Origin: Bradyrhizobium genosp. L
Lineage (GTDB): Bacteria; Pseudomonadota; Alphaproteobacteria; Rhizobiales; Xanthobacteraceae
DNA length: 64,000 nt
Assembly (NCBI RefSeq): GCF_015624485.1
Contig: NZ_CP061378.1
Coordinates: 4,464,001-4,528,000 of the forward strand
Direction of reading: 5' to 3'
In this document: positions 8,540 to 16,576 of the stretch, piece after piece
Layout: the number at the start of each line of letters is the position of its first letter
Numbering within the stretch: position 1 is the first letter of the stretch
Position numbers and translations under genes: made by a program
The notes under the pieces: generated by a model
What the model saw: only the letters and a program-made list of their open reading frames with translations
The model's database searches: none
What the model was told of the DNA's origin: nothing

Positions 8540-9490
8540 TCAGTTGGTGGCCTCGGACGGATCCTTCTCGGTCTTCTTCAGCGGCAGCACCGCCTTCTTG
8601 ACCTTCTCGACCAGCGTCTGCGGCTTGTCGGCCTTCTCGACCGGCACGTAGAGCGACACCGGGCCCGGCTCCAGGATCTTCGGCGGCGCATTCCGCGTGT
8701 CGACCGGCGCGACGTCGCTGTCGGTGTCGGCGAGGAATTTGTCGAGCATGGCCTCGATCGAGGTCTTGGCCTGATCCGGGCCGGTGTCGCGCATGTCGTT
8801 GTGCTGGAAATTGGTGTTCACGACGGTGATGCCGGCCTTCTCGCACTCGTCGGCATCCGGCACGACGCCGGGATCGGGCTTGAACTGCGAGTCATGCGAA
8901 CGGAACGACAGAATCTTGAACTTGCCGTCGGTCATGAACGGCACGCGCAGATTGTCGAGCGTCACCACCTTCTTGATCTCGTCCGGATACTGCTTGGCGA
9001 AATACATCGCGATGTCGCCGCCATTGGAATGGCCGACCATGGTCAGCTTGCTGTAGTCCGCGTTGGGCTGGACCTTCTTCATCTGCTCGACGGCGAATTT
9101 GATGTTGGTGATGCCGCGCTGATACTGCGGCAGCCGGCCGACATAGAGCTCGCCGACCTTAGTCACCATCGGGCCGTCCTGCGGCAGATCGTTCTGGATG
9201 CTGATTGCCAGATAGCCGCGCGCGGCGAACACGTTCGCGAGGAAGGAATATTCGGTGAATTTCACGGTATTACCGTGATTGAGGATCGCCACCGGCAGCG
9301 TGATCATGCCGGCGTTGGCCTGCATTTCCTTGTCGAAGCGCACGGCGACGTCGACCGCGACCGGCCGCTCGTCGCGGGTCGGATCCTTGAACATGATGGT
9401 TTCATGACGGATCGCCCACTTACTCGCGGTGAAGTAGGCCGCTGTGACCACCACGGACAGCGAAAGCAGAACGGCAATTCCACGCTTCAT
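8540..9490 (-). CDS. Alpha/beta hydrolase, exported or membrane-anchored
   Basis: 316 residues. An N-terminal hydrophobic segment (RGIAVLLSLSVVVTAAYFTASKWA) acts as signal or anchor. The hydrolase core has the nucleophile elbow VGHSNGGDIAM, with catalytic Ser in GHSNG, and a likely catalytic His in FQHNDM. The C-terminal ~55 residues are Pro/Lys-rich and end in a charged tail. The substrate cannot be told from sequence. The ATG at 9490 has GAGGA 5 bases upstream. The upstream gap holds a dyad at 9562-9579. Confidence 0.85.
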   Translation of the reverse strand: MKRGIAVLLSLSVVVTAAYFTASKWAIRHETIMFKDPTRDERPVAVDVAVRFDKEMQANAGMITLPVAILNHGNTVKFTEYSFLANVFAARGYLAISIQNDLPQDGPMVTKVGELYVGRLPQYQRGITNIKFAVEQMKKVQPNADYSKLTMVGHSNGGDIAMYFAKQYPDEIKKVVTLDNLRVPFMTDGKFKILSFRSHDSQFKPDPGVVPDADECEKAGITVVNTNFQHNDMRDTGPDQAKTSIEAMLDKFLADTDSDVAPVDTRNAPPKILEPGPVSLYVPVEKADKPQTLVEKVKKAVLPLKKTEKDPSEATN

Positions 9491-9807
9491 GACGTCCTCA
9501 AGGCGCCCGCCTCTTGGGGCTATTTTTACCGGAGGCTCTGCGGCCTCCTTTCTAAGATATATGTCACAGTGCCGTGACAGGAAGTCCAAATGTTGGGGTT
9601 TCGACGCCCTAACGTTGTGCGGTGCACCTATCCTTTGTGCACTTGCACAGGCGACCCGCGACGGCTCGTACCATCTCCACCCTAAGACGTGCGCTCCAAA
9701 GGTTCCGTTCGAGCCTTGCGTAGGAGTTTAGGGAAAACCGGATCGCGGCAGCTTTGTTCCGGCTTTTTGGCCGCGATGTGGCCGAAAGCCCCGGAAAACC
9801 ACGGAAC
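9491..9807. other. Intergenic region upstream of the hydrolase gene
   Basis: 317 bases without a credible gene. It contains the promoter of the hydrolase gene (minus strand) and one dyad, TGTCAC-N6-GTGACA at 9562-9579, 72 bases upstream of the start codon, which is a possible operator. Nothing else stands out. Confidence 0.45.
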
Positions 9808-10584
9808 TCAGGTGATTTCGGTGTAAATAATCAGCTTCAACCCCGGATCGTCGTTGGCCTGGAAGCTGGCGTGCTCGAAGCTGAGCCGACCGCGCTTGGG
9901 GTGGCTCAGCACCTTTCGGCCGGCAACGCTGGTCCCGATGTCATGGGTCCCCCACCATTCCTCGAATTCCGGGCAGCCGGCGCGGAGCCGCGCCAACAGG
10001 TCGAGGAAGGCGGGATCGCCGGCCCAGAGGTCGTGGGTACGGCGGAATTGCGCCACCATCCGGCGCGCCTCCTTGGCCCAGCCGGCGCCAAACAGCCGGC
10101 GAGTCGCGGGATTGGTGAGCACGTGAACCAGCGTGTTGCGCTCGCCCTCCGGCAGCCGGCCGAAGGCGAAGATCTCCTCGGCGGCGGCATTCCAGGCCAG
10201 CACGTCCCAGCGCCGCCCCGTGACGTAAGCCGGCTGGTTGAGGCTCTCGACCGCACGGCGGATCGCAGGCGGCACGGTCTCGGGCACGAACGGCTTGCGG
10301 TCGCTGTCCTTCGCGAGCGCCCGCAGATGCGCGTGCTCGGCCTTGCCGAGCCGCAGCGCCCGCGCCAGCGCGTCGATCGTGGTGGTTGACGGGCTGACCG
10401 AGCGGCCCTGCTCGAGCCGGATGTACCAGTCGACCCCGATGCCGGCGAGCTCGGCGACCTCCTCGCGGCGCAGGCCGGGCGTGCGGCGCCGCCGTCCCAC
10501 GGGAACGCCGACGAGCTTCGGCGTCAGCTTCTGCCGCCGCGAGCGCAGGAAGTCACCAAGCTCGCTCTGCCGGGACGTGGCCAT
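9808..10584 (-). CDS. XRE-family transcriptional regulator with MmyB-like ligand domain
   Basis: 258 residues. The N-terminal helix-turn-helix (LGDFLRSRRQKLTP to DWYIRLEQGRSVSPS) carries the motif RRTPGLRREEVAELAGI typical of the MmyB group. The rest (AYVTGRRWDVLAWNAAAE onward) is the PAS-like MmyB domain thought to bind a small hydrophobic ligand. It is divergent from the dehydrogenase at 10694, with 109 bases between, and probably regulates it. The ATG at 10584 has AGGAG 10 bases upstream; an in-frame TTG 6 bases earlier is an alternative. A dyad at 10614-10623 in the shared gap is a plausible operator. Confidence 0.9.
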   Translation of the reverse strand: MATSRQSELGDFLRSRRQKLTPKLVGVPVGRRRRTPGLRREEVAELAGIGVDWYIRLEQGRSVSPSTTTIDALARALRLGKAEHAHLRALAKDSDRKPFVPETVPPAIRRAVESLNQPAYVTGRRWDVLAWNAAAEEIFAFGRLPEGERNTLVHVLTNPATRRLFGAGWAKEARRMVAQFRRTHDLWAGDPAFLDLLARLRAGCPEFEEWWGTHDIGTSVAGRKVLSHPKRGRLSFEHASFQANDDPGLKLIIYTEIT

Positions 10585-10613
10585 CACCAAGAGACTCCTG
10601 AGGGGGTCCAATA

Positions 10614-10623
10614 ATCCTAGGAT
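10614..10623. promoter_or_regulatory. Palindrome in the divergent XRE/dehydrogenase promoter
   Basis: Perfect palindrome ATCCTAGGAT within the sequence AATAATCCTAGGATAATA. It is AT-rich against a GC-rich background and lies 30 bases from the regulator start, so it may combine an operator with a -10 element. Confidence 0.4.
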
Positions 10624-10693
10624 AATACCAGGTCTTGTTGGCGGCTACCAGCCTGCGATCATGCCCGGACCTAAACCTCAAGGATCGGTTCGG

Positions 10694-11773
10694 ATGAAAG
10701 CAGCAGTCTTGAAATCATTTGGTTCGGCGCTGGCCATCGAGGAGATCGCCGCGCCGGTCATCGGCACCGGCGAGGTCATCGTCGACGTGGTCGCAACGCG
10801 CGTGCTGTCCTATGCCAACGAGGTCTTCAGCGGCGCGCGCAACTATCTGCTCGAGCTGCCCGCCGTTCCCGGCCCCGGCGGTGTCGGGCGGGTGCGCGCA
10901 ATCGGGCCCGACGCGACGCATCTCGCGGTCGGCGATTGGGTCTATTGCGATCCGACCTTTCGCGCGCGCGACGACAGCATCTCGCCCGACATCACGCTGC
11001 AGGGCTGGAGCGCGCGCGGCGAAGGCGGCCTCAAGCTGCAGCGATATTTCCGCCACGGCTCGTTTGCCGAGCAGACGCTGCTGCCGACCGAGAACGTCAA
11101 GCGGATCGGCAGCATCGACGCGGCCGATGCGCCGCGATGGTGCGCGCTCGGCACCTGCCTCGTGCCCTATGGCGGCTTCCTGGCGGCGCGGCTGCAGCCG
11201 GGCGAGACCGTGCTGGTCTCCGGCGCGACCGGCAATTTCGGCAGCGCCGCGGTTGCCGTCGCGCTCGCGATGGGCGCCGCTTGCGTGATCGCGCCCGGCC
11301 GTAACGAGAAGGTGCTGGCGGATCTGGTCCGCCGCTTTGGGCCGCGCGTGCGCACCGTGCGGCTCAGCGGCAACGAAGCCGACGATCGTGAGCGCATGCG
11401 GCGCACTGCGCCCGGCCCGATCGACTGCGTCATCGACCTGATGCCGCCGGAGGTCTCGACCACGACGGTGCGCGCCGCCATCATGACGGTGCGCCCCTAC
11501 GGTCGTGTCGTGCTGATGGGCGGCGTCGGCATGCTGGGCGGACCGGGGCTCGACCTGCCCTATCCCTGGATCATGCGCGAATGCGTCAGCATTCACGGCG
11601 TCTGGATGTATCCGCCGGAGGCGACCTTCGGCCTCGTCAACCTCGCCCGCGCCGGCCTGTTGCCACTCGATCAGTTCGAGCTGGCGACGTTCGACCTCGA
11701 CCACGCCAACGAGGCCGTCACCCACGCCGCCGCCAATAGCGGACCGTTCAAGATGACGGTGCTGACGCCATAG
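10694..11773 (+). CDS. Zinc-type alcohol dehydrogenase / quinone oxidoreductase-like protein (MDR superfamily)
   Basis: 359 residues. The N-terminal GroES-like fold starts MKAAVLKSFG and includes ELPAVPGPGGVGRVRAIG and VGDWVYCDPTF. The nucleotide-binding Rossmann domain has VLVSGATGNFGSAAVAVALA in place of the strict GxGxxG, followed by VMLMGG-like RVVLMGGVGMLGG. The cysteine ligands of the structural zinc are not evident, so a zinc-free reductase is likely. Cytoplasmic and NAD(P)-dependent by family. The start is preceded by a weak purine tract (GGATCGGTTCGG). It is probably controlled by the divergent XRE regulator. Confidence 0.85.
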   Translation: MKAAVLKSFGSALAIEEIAAPVIGTGEVIVDVVATRVLSYANEVFSGARNYLLELPAVPGPGGVGRVRAIGPDATHLAVGDWVYCDPTFRARDDSISPDITLQGWSARGEGGLKLQRYFRHGSFAEQTLLPTENVKRIGSIDAADAPRWCALGTCLVPYGGFLAARLQPGETVLVSGATGNFGSAAVAVALAMGAACVIAPGRNEKVLADLVRRFGPRVRTVRLSGNEADDRERMRRTAPGPIDCVIDLMPPEVSTTTVRAAIMTVRPYGRVVLMGGVGMLGGPGLDLPYPWIMRECVSIHGVWMYPPEATFGLVNLARAGLLPLDQFELATFDLDHANEAVTHAAANSGPFKMTVLTP

Positions 11774-11787
11774 ACGTCGGCTCCCTG

Positions 11788-11805
11788 GGCGACGTGAAAG
11801 TCGCC
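11788..11805. terminator. Short hairpin between convergent genes
   Basis: GGCGAC, GTGAAA, GTCGCC. It lies 15 bases after the dehydrogenase stop and 8 bases before the stop of the convergent small gene. There is no T-run, so termination is only suggested by position. Confidence 0.35.
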
Positions 11806-11812
11806 TCGCGGC

Positions 11813-11986
11813 CTATGCTTTCGTGCATTCCTTGGCAATTGCCGAGATGGAATTGCCCGATTTGCGAACGACGCTGGTGAGCTGCTCATTCGATAGTTTG
11901 AGACGTCGGCGCAGAACCTTGACCTGCACCTTGTCGCTCAAATCCAGCGCGTTGCGGAAATAGGCGGGCTTGCGCTTGCTGATCAT
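11813..11986 (-). CDS. Small DUF3606-like protein
   Basis: 57 residues, starting MISKRKPAYFRNALDLSD. The pattern DLSDKVQVKVLRRRLKLSNEQL followed by VVRKSGNSISAIAKEC resembles DUF3606: a short acidic lead, a helix with a basic run, then a G-x-S-x-x-x-I/V helix. No function is known for the family. No cognate partner lies beside it. The frame extends upstream, but the ATG at 11986 gives the family's usual length. Confidence 0.65.
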   Translation of the reverse strand: MISKRKPAYFRNALDLSDKVQVKVLRRRLKLSNEQLTSVVRKSGNSISAIAKECTKA

Positions 11987-12349
11987 GTTGCACTCGCGGT
12001 GAGGAGCCAGGGTTCGAACGTGGCCGGCAGGCGCTACAACGCCCTGGTCGCGATGGTGACGGGTCCCGCTCCTCGCGCAGATTTTGTCGCCGCAAACGAA
12101 ACATGCTGGATCGGCCAACGTTCCAATCGCACTTGAAATTCCGCCTGGCTGCAAAATGGGAGCTGCCGGCCTCCGGTTCGAGAGCAGATACCGCTACCGA
12201 ACGGGATGCGATTGCGGACTGCCGACGCTCTGACTGGTGGCGTCGAACGCGATCCGGCCCCTTCCGGAACCTTCGGCTTTTTGACGATTTGAGTCGTCCG
12301 AACCAAAGGTGTTACGGTCGACGGGCGCAGGCGAGTTGGGACAAACTGA
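11987..12349. other. Intergenic region upstream of the RsbQ-like hydrolase
   Basis: 363 bases with no convincing gene on either strand. It must carry the promoter for the hydrolase/kinase pair and for the DUF3606-like gene. I see no clear -35/-10 pair or dyad. Confidence 0.4.
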
Positions 12350-13138
12350 ATGGACGTGATCGAGCGAAACAATGTCCGGGTTCATGGCTCGGGCGACAGG
12401 GCGATGATGTTCGCCCATGGTTTCGGCTGCGATCAGAACATGTGGCGGTTCGTGGCTCCGGCGTTCGAGGACGACTACCGGACCGTCCTGTTCGACCAGG
12501 TCGGGGCCGGCGGATCTGATCTCCTGTCCTACGACAAGGCAAAATATTCGACGCTCGGCGGCTACGCCGACGATGTCGTCGAAATCGGCCGCAAACTCGG
12601 ATTGCAGGATGCGGTCTTCGTCGGCCATTCGGTCAGCGCGATGATCGGTGCGCTGGCGGTGCCGAAGGCGCCCGGCATGTTCGGCAAGCTCGTGATGATC
12701 GGGCCGTCAGCCAGGTACATCGACGACGGCGACTATGTCGGCGGCTTCGGCGCCAGCCAGATCGAGGAGCTTCTGCAGTTTCTGGAAGCCAATCACATGG
12801 GCTGGTCTGCGCAGATGGCGCCGGCGATCATGGGCAACGCGGATCGCCCCGAGCTCGGCGAAGAACTGACCAACAGCTTCTGCCGGACCGATCCTGCGAT
12901 CGCCAAGGCCTTTGCCCGTGTCACCTTCATGTCCGACAACCGCGCGGACCTGCCGGGCGTCGACGTTCCGACGCTCATTCTCCAGTGCAGCGAGGACGTC
13001 ATCGCGCCACAGGCGGCAGGCGAGTTCGTCCACGGCAGCATTCCCAAGAGCCGCTTCGTCGTTCTCGAGGCCACCGGCCATTGCCCGAACCTCAGCGCGC
13101 CCGACGAGGTGATTGCGGCCATGCGAACCTTCGTCTGA
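12350..13138 (+). CDS. RsbQ-like alpha/beta hydrolase
   Basis: 262 residues, alpha/beta hydrolase of the RsbQ/D14/KAI2 group. It shows MFAHGFGCDQNMWRFVAPAF (oxyanion-hole region), FDQVGAGGSD, the nucleophile elbow VGHSVSAMIGALA (Ser ~95), the acid in LQCSEDVIAPQ, and the catalytic His in EATGHCPNLS. In Bacillus, RsbQ binds or makes a small ligand needed by the PAS-containing phosphatase RsbP. Here the next gene, 7 bases on, is a PAS histidine kinase, so an equivalent ligand-sensing role is a reasonable inference. No signal peptide, so cytoplasmic. Confidence 0.9.
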   Translation: MDVIERNNVRVHGSGDRAMMFAHGFGCDQNMWRFVAPAFEDDYRTVLFDQVGAGGSDLLSYDKAKYSTLGGYADDVVEIGRKLGLQDAVFVGHSVSAMIGALAVPKAPGMFGKLVMIGPSARYIDDGDYVGGFGASQIEELLQFLEANHMGWSAQMAPAIMGNADRPELGEELTNSFCRTDPAIAKAFARVTFMSDNRADLPGVDVPTLILQCSEDVIAPQAAGEFVHGSIPKSRFVVLEATGHCPNLSAPDEVIAAMRTFV

Positions 13139-13145
13139 CCCGCCG

Positions 13146-14249
13146 GTGTCCGACTCCCGGATCGATGATTTCGAGGATATGTTCGAGAACGCGCCCTGCG
13201 GCTACGTGGTGCTGCTGACGAACGGACGCGTCGAGCGTGTCAATCGAACCATGCTCGGTTGGACCGGACATACGGCCGATCAGATGGTCGGCAATCGGTT
13301 CAGCGACTTCCTCAACATCGCCGGACGCATCTTCTACGAAACCCACATCGCGCCGCTGCTGCGGATGCAGGGCTACTTCAACGAGTTCGCCGTTGACGTC
13401 GTCGGTGCGGACGGCAAGCCGGTGCAGATGATCGCCAACGCCCACGAGGGACGGGACGCAGCGGGGAAGCCGCTGTTCGTGCGTCTGGCGTTGATCAAGG
13501 CCACGGACCGGCGGCGCTACGAAAACCAGCTGCTTCAGGCGCGCGACGAGGCGACCGTCAGCCTCGCGGACGAACGGGCGACTTCCAAGCTGCGGGAGCA
13601 GTTTATCGCGGTGCTCGGCCACGACCTGCGCAACCCTCTCGCCTCGATCAGTGCCGGCGCCCGCATTCTCGGACGGGACGCCAAGACCGACAGGGAGCAT
13701 CAAGTCGTGGCGATGCTCCAAAGCACCGTCGTACGCATGGCCGGCCTGATCGACAACGTCCTCGATTTCGCGCGCGGTCGGTTGGGAGGCGGCATTACCC
13801 TCAACCGCGATGCCAGAGCGCCGCTGGAGCCGGTGCTGCACCAGGTCATCGACGAGCTACGCTTGTCGTCCCCCGGGCGGGACATCATCGAACTTTATGC
13901 CATCGACGCCCCGGTGAATTGCGACAGGTCTCGCATCGGACAATTGGTCTCGAACCTCGTCGGCAACGCCGTGACGCACGGCGCGTCCAACCAGCCGATA
14001 CGCGTTCAGGCAGCGACGGACGCAGGATCGTTCAGACTGACTGTTACCAATGGCGGCGATCCGATCCCCCAAGACGCGATGGCCAAACTCTTCGAGCCGT
14101 TCTTCCGGGGAGAAGTTCGCGCCAGCCGCCAGGGGCTTGGCCTGGGCCTGCACATAGCCTCGCAAATCGCGAAAGCCCACGACGGCGCGCTTACCGTCAG
14201 CTCGACCGCAAACGAAACGTGCTTCAGCTTCGTCATGCCGCTTCGGTAA
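13146..14249 (+). CDS. PAS-domain sensor histidine kinase paired with RsbQ-like hydrolase
   Basis: 367 residues from the proposed GTG. The PAS domain is at residues ~8-125 (FENAPCGYVVLLTNGRVERV to the PAC region), then a short coiled coil. The HisKA domain has the H-box FIAVLGHDLRNPLASI (phospho-acceptor His). The HATPase domain has the N-box QLVSNLVGNAVTHG and the G-box GLGLGLHIASQIAKAHDG. There is no membrane segment, so the kinase is soluble. The start is uncertain: GTG at 13146 lies 7 bases after the hydrolase stop, and a TTG at 13113 would overlap it. No response regulator is adjacent; the next gene is an oppositely oriented AraC regulator. Confidence 0.88.
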   Translation: MSDSRIDDFEDMFENAPCGYVVLLTNGRVERVNRTMLGWTGHTADQMVGNRFSDFLNIAGRIFYETHIAPLLRMQGYFNEFAVDVVGADGKPVQMIANAHEGRDAAGKPLFVRLALIKATDRRRYENQLLQARDEATVSLADERATSKLREQFIAVLGHDLRNPLASISAGARILGRDAKTDREHQVVAMLQSTVVRMAGLIDNVLDFARGRLGGGITLNRDARAPLEPVLHQVIDELRLSSPGRDIIELYAIDAPVNCDRSRIGQLVSNLVGNAVTHGASNQPIRVQAATDAGSFRLTVTNGGDPIPQDAMAKLFEPFFRGEVRASRQGLGLGLHIASQIAKAHDGALTVSSTANETCFSFVMPLR

Positions 14250-14312
14250 GTCGGAACTGAGATCTTCCAGCCGCATGCGCGATCACAGGCTGGATCTGGA
14301 CCTCGCTGATCG

Positions 14313-15431
14313 TCAATCAATTCGGTCGTCATCTCCCTTTCCCGGTTGGGACGCGTGGCCGGCCAGCGCAAGGCGGCGGAATTCGGTGGGCGTCACGTCG
14401 GTGGCCGCCTTGAAGGCCCGATTGAACGGGCCGAGCGACTGGAAGCCGGCATCCATGGCGATGGTCAGCACCGGCACCTGCTTTTGCCCGGGATCGGCCA
14501 GGGCCGCCTTGGCTTCATCGATCCGGTAGTGATTGAGGAAGGCATTGAAGTTGCGGTACCCGAGCCCCTCATTGATCAGCTGCCGCAGCCGGTAGTCCTG
14601 AACGCCCAGTTCGGCGGACAGCGCGCCGATGGTCAGTCCTTCACGCCGATAGGCGCGCTCCACGGTCATCAACCGCTGCAACCGGCGCAACAAGTCGGGA
14701 TCGATCGCGGACGGCTTGTCCTGCCGCTCGGGCGGCGCAGCGTCGATATCTCCCTGGAGACCGCCGGTCGTTGGGAGAAGGCCGGATCGTGGTTGCGTTC
14801 TCGCTGCCTGAAGCAGGCTCCATGCACTGAGGCTCAACAGCAGCCACACCGCGAACGCATTGGCGATACTCCAAATGGAGGAATCGGAAACCGAGGCGGG
14901 CAAAAGCTTGTGGAGAAAGGCAGCAATGCTATAGGCCGATGCGCCGAGCAGGACGACGGCGCGCAACCGCCGCCGTCCGGCCACCAGGTCCGCCCGCCAC
15001 GTCGCGAGCGTCTGTGCCGCAGCCAGGACAGTGAGGCCAAGATAGACAAACGACAGCGGTCGATCGAGACCGCCCCTGAGCCCCGCGCGTGTCGGCCAGA
15101 CGTCAAACAATTGCGTGCCGGCAACGGCGACCAGCAAGGTGCCGTGCCAGGGCCGCAGCATGAAATCGTCATCGAAGGTCGCGCGCGCCCAGAGCCAGAA
15201 CACGACCGCCCCGCCGCTGGACAAGGCCAGCACGATCAGGGCCCAATATGGCCATGGCCGCGGAAATCCCGGCGCCTCGGAGATCGCCGAGGCCGCGACA
15301 CTGATGAGCAGCGCGGCACTCAGGCGCGCCGCCGTGTCACGGCGGTCGCGCAGCAGCACGCCTGCGATCAGCAACGACAACGCGACGGCGGCGCCGCGAA
15401 ACCCCAGATCGATCGCCGCGCTGCTACTCAC
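14313..15431 (-). CDS. AraC-family regulator with N-terminal membrane domain
   Basis: 372 residues. The first ~220 form about seven hydrophobic segments (AAVALSLLIAGVLLR, ALLISVAASAI, YWALIVLALSSGGAVVFWLWA, and on). The C-terminal ~110 residues are an AraC/XylS DNA-binding domain with two HTH motifs (IGALSAELGVQDYRLRQLIN and ILTIAMDAGFQSLGPFNRAFK-like). Membrane AraC proteins of this layout probably sense envelope or lipid signals. The GTG start at 15431 has GGAG 10 bases upstream. The target is not evident; the divergent ArsR operon has its own operator. Confidence 0.88.
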   Translation of the reverse strand: MSSSAAIDLGFRGAAVALSLLIAGVLLRDRRDTAARLSAALLISVAASAISEAPGFPRPWPYWALIVLALSSGGAVVFWLWARATFDDDFMLRPWHGTLLVAVAGTQLFDVWPTRAGLRGGLDRPLSFVYLGLTVLAAAQTLATWRADLVAGRRRLRAVVLLGASAYSIAAFLHKLLPASVSDSSIWSIANAFAVWLLLSLSAWSLLQAARTQPRSGLLPTTGGLQGDIDAAPPERQDKPSAIDPDLLRRLQRLMTVERAYRREGLTIGALSAELGVQDYRLRQLINEGLGYRNFNAFLNHYRIDEAKAALADPGQKQVPVLTIAMDAGFQSLGPFNRAFKAATDVTPTEFRRLALAGHASQPGKGDDDRID

Positions 15432-15467
15432 GATCGGGACGCTCCATCCGACAAATATGAAGCTTCG

Positions 15468-15509
15468 GGCTTACAGGGCAAGGCTTATAGGGCAAGGCTT
15501 ACAGGGGAA
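15468..15509. repeat. Three tandem 14-bp repeats
   Basis: Three copies of GGCTTACAGGGCAA, with one change in copy 2 (TATAGG) and one in copy 3 (GGGGAA). They lie in the gap upstream of the membrane AraC gene. Could be a slippage product or a binding array. Confidence 0.6.
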
Positions 15510-15634
15510 GACTTCAGCGCATCAAGGGCCGCCCTACACGGCCGCGATTTCCAGTCTCTGTGGGATCGCCGAAACATGCGCCCAACTGCCGACGATCTCG
15601 TGAACTTGGCCATTCGGCGATGTTTGACCTTACC

Positions 15635-15673
15635 ATTAGCCCATGCTAATCATTAGCTATGACTAATTATAAT
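15635..15673 (+). promoter_or_regulatory. Double palindromic operator and -10 box of the ArsR operon
   Basis: Two tandem dyads, ATTAGC-N4-GCTAAT (15635-15650) and ATTAG-N6-CTAAT (15652-15667), have centres 17 bases apart. They are followed at once by an exact TATAAT (15668-15673). ArsR repressors bind such AT-rich dyads over promoters, so this is probably the autoregulatory site of the gene 58 bases downstream. No good -35 box is visible at the standard spacing. Confidence 0.6.
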
Positions 15674-15730
15674 TTCACAAACCGGTCTGGCGACCGAGCG
15701 GCAGGACCCGCCGGCATGGCTGCCTGAGTG

Positions 15731-16048
15731 ATGGCTAAAGACAATGTGCAACTAGCTGCCCTGGGCGATCCTACCCGCAGGCGGATATTCGAGCTGGTGG
15801 GGGCGCGGCCTCGCACCGTCGTCGAGATCACGCGAGAACTGACGGTCTCTCAATCGGCCGTCTCACAGCATCTCAAGGTGCTGCGTGAATCTCGCCTGGT
15901 TCGTGCCGAGCCGAAGGGTGCGAGCAACGTTTATCACATCGATCCGGCAGGGCTTGGCCAGATGCGCGCCTGGCTCGACCGGTTCTGGAGCAGCACACTG
16001 GCAGCCTACAAAGTGGCGGTCGAAAAACCACGCGAGGGAGAGCAATGA
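15731..16048 (+). CDS. ArsR-family transcriptional regulator
   Basis: 105 residues, a single winged helix: LAALGDPTRRRIFELVGARP, then the recognition helix SQSAVSQHLKVLRESRLV and the wing GASNVYHIDPAGL. There are no metal-binding Cys pairs, as expected for the ArsR subgroup coupled to SRPBCC (AHSA1) proteins. The next gene overlaps by 4 bases (ATGA). The ATG at 15731 is preferred to the GTG immediately before it. A double dyad lies in the promoter. Confidence 0.93.
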   Translation: MAKDNVQLAALGDPTRRRIFELVGARPRTVVEITRELTVSQSAVSQHLKVLRESRLVRAEPKGASNVYHIDPAGLGQMRAWLDRFWSSTLAAYKVAVEKPREGEQ

Positions 16049-16530
16049 ACACACGTGTATCGCCTGCGCCGATCAAACAGTCCATCGTGGTCGAGGCGCC
16101 CATCGAGCGCGCATTCAAGGTCTTCACCGAAGACTTCGGCAGCTTCAAGCCGCGCGAGCACAATCTGCTTGCCGTCCCGATCGCGGAGACCGTGTTCGAG
16201 GCTCGGGTGGGCGGGCACATCTATGATCGGGGTATCGACGGCAGCGAATGCCGCTGGGCGCGCGTGCTGGCCTTTGAGCCGCCCCATCGGCTGCTCCTAA
16301 GCTGGGACATCAGCCCGCGCTGGCAAATCGAGACCAATCCCGACAAGACCAGTGAATGGGAGGTGCGGTTCATCGCCGAGACGCCAAGCCGGACTCGGTT
16401 GGAGCTGGAGCACCGCCACCTCGAACGGCATGGCGAGGGCTGGGAAGCCGAACGCGCAGCCGTCGAGAGCGATCAGGGCTGGCCGCTCTATCTCCGGCGG
16501 TTTGCCGAACTCATCGCCCGCGAGGCCTGA
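16045..16530 (+). CDS. SRPBCC-domain protein (AHSA1/START-like)
   Basis: 161 residues of the activator-of-Hsp90-ATPase-like START fold: IVVEAPIERAFKVFTEDFGSF, ARVGGHIYDRGIDGSECRWARVLAFEP, then the C-terminal helix WPLYLRRFAELIA. These proteins hold small hydrophobic ligands and very often follow an ArsR regulator, as here with a 4-base overlap. The ligand is unknown. Cytoplasmic, no signal peptide. Confidence 0.9.
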   Translation: MNTRVSPAPIKQSIVVEAPIERAFKVFTEDFGSFKPREHNLLAVPIAETVFEARVGGHIYDRGIDGSECRWARVLAFEPPHRLLLSWDISPRWQIETNPDKTSEWEVRFIAETPSRTRLELEHRHLERHGEGWEAERAAVESDQGWPLYLRRFAELIAREA

Positions 16531-16576
16531 CGCTCGCTTGTCCGTTGCGCCGTGATGATCAATTGCCGAGGCTAGT

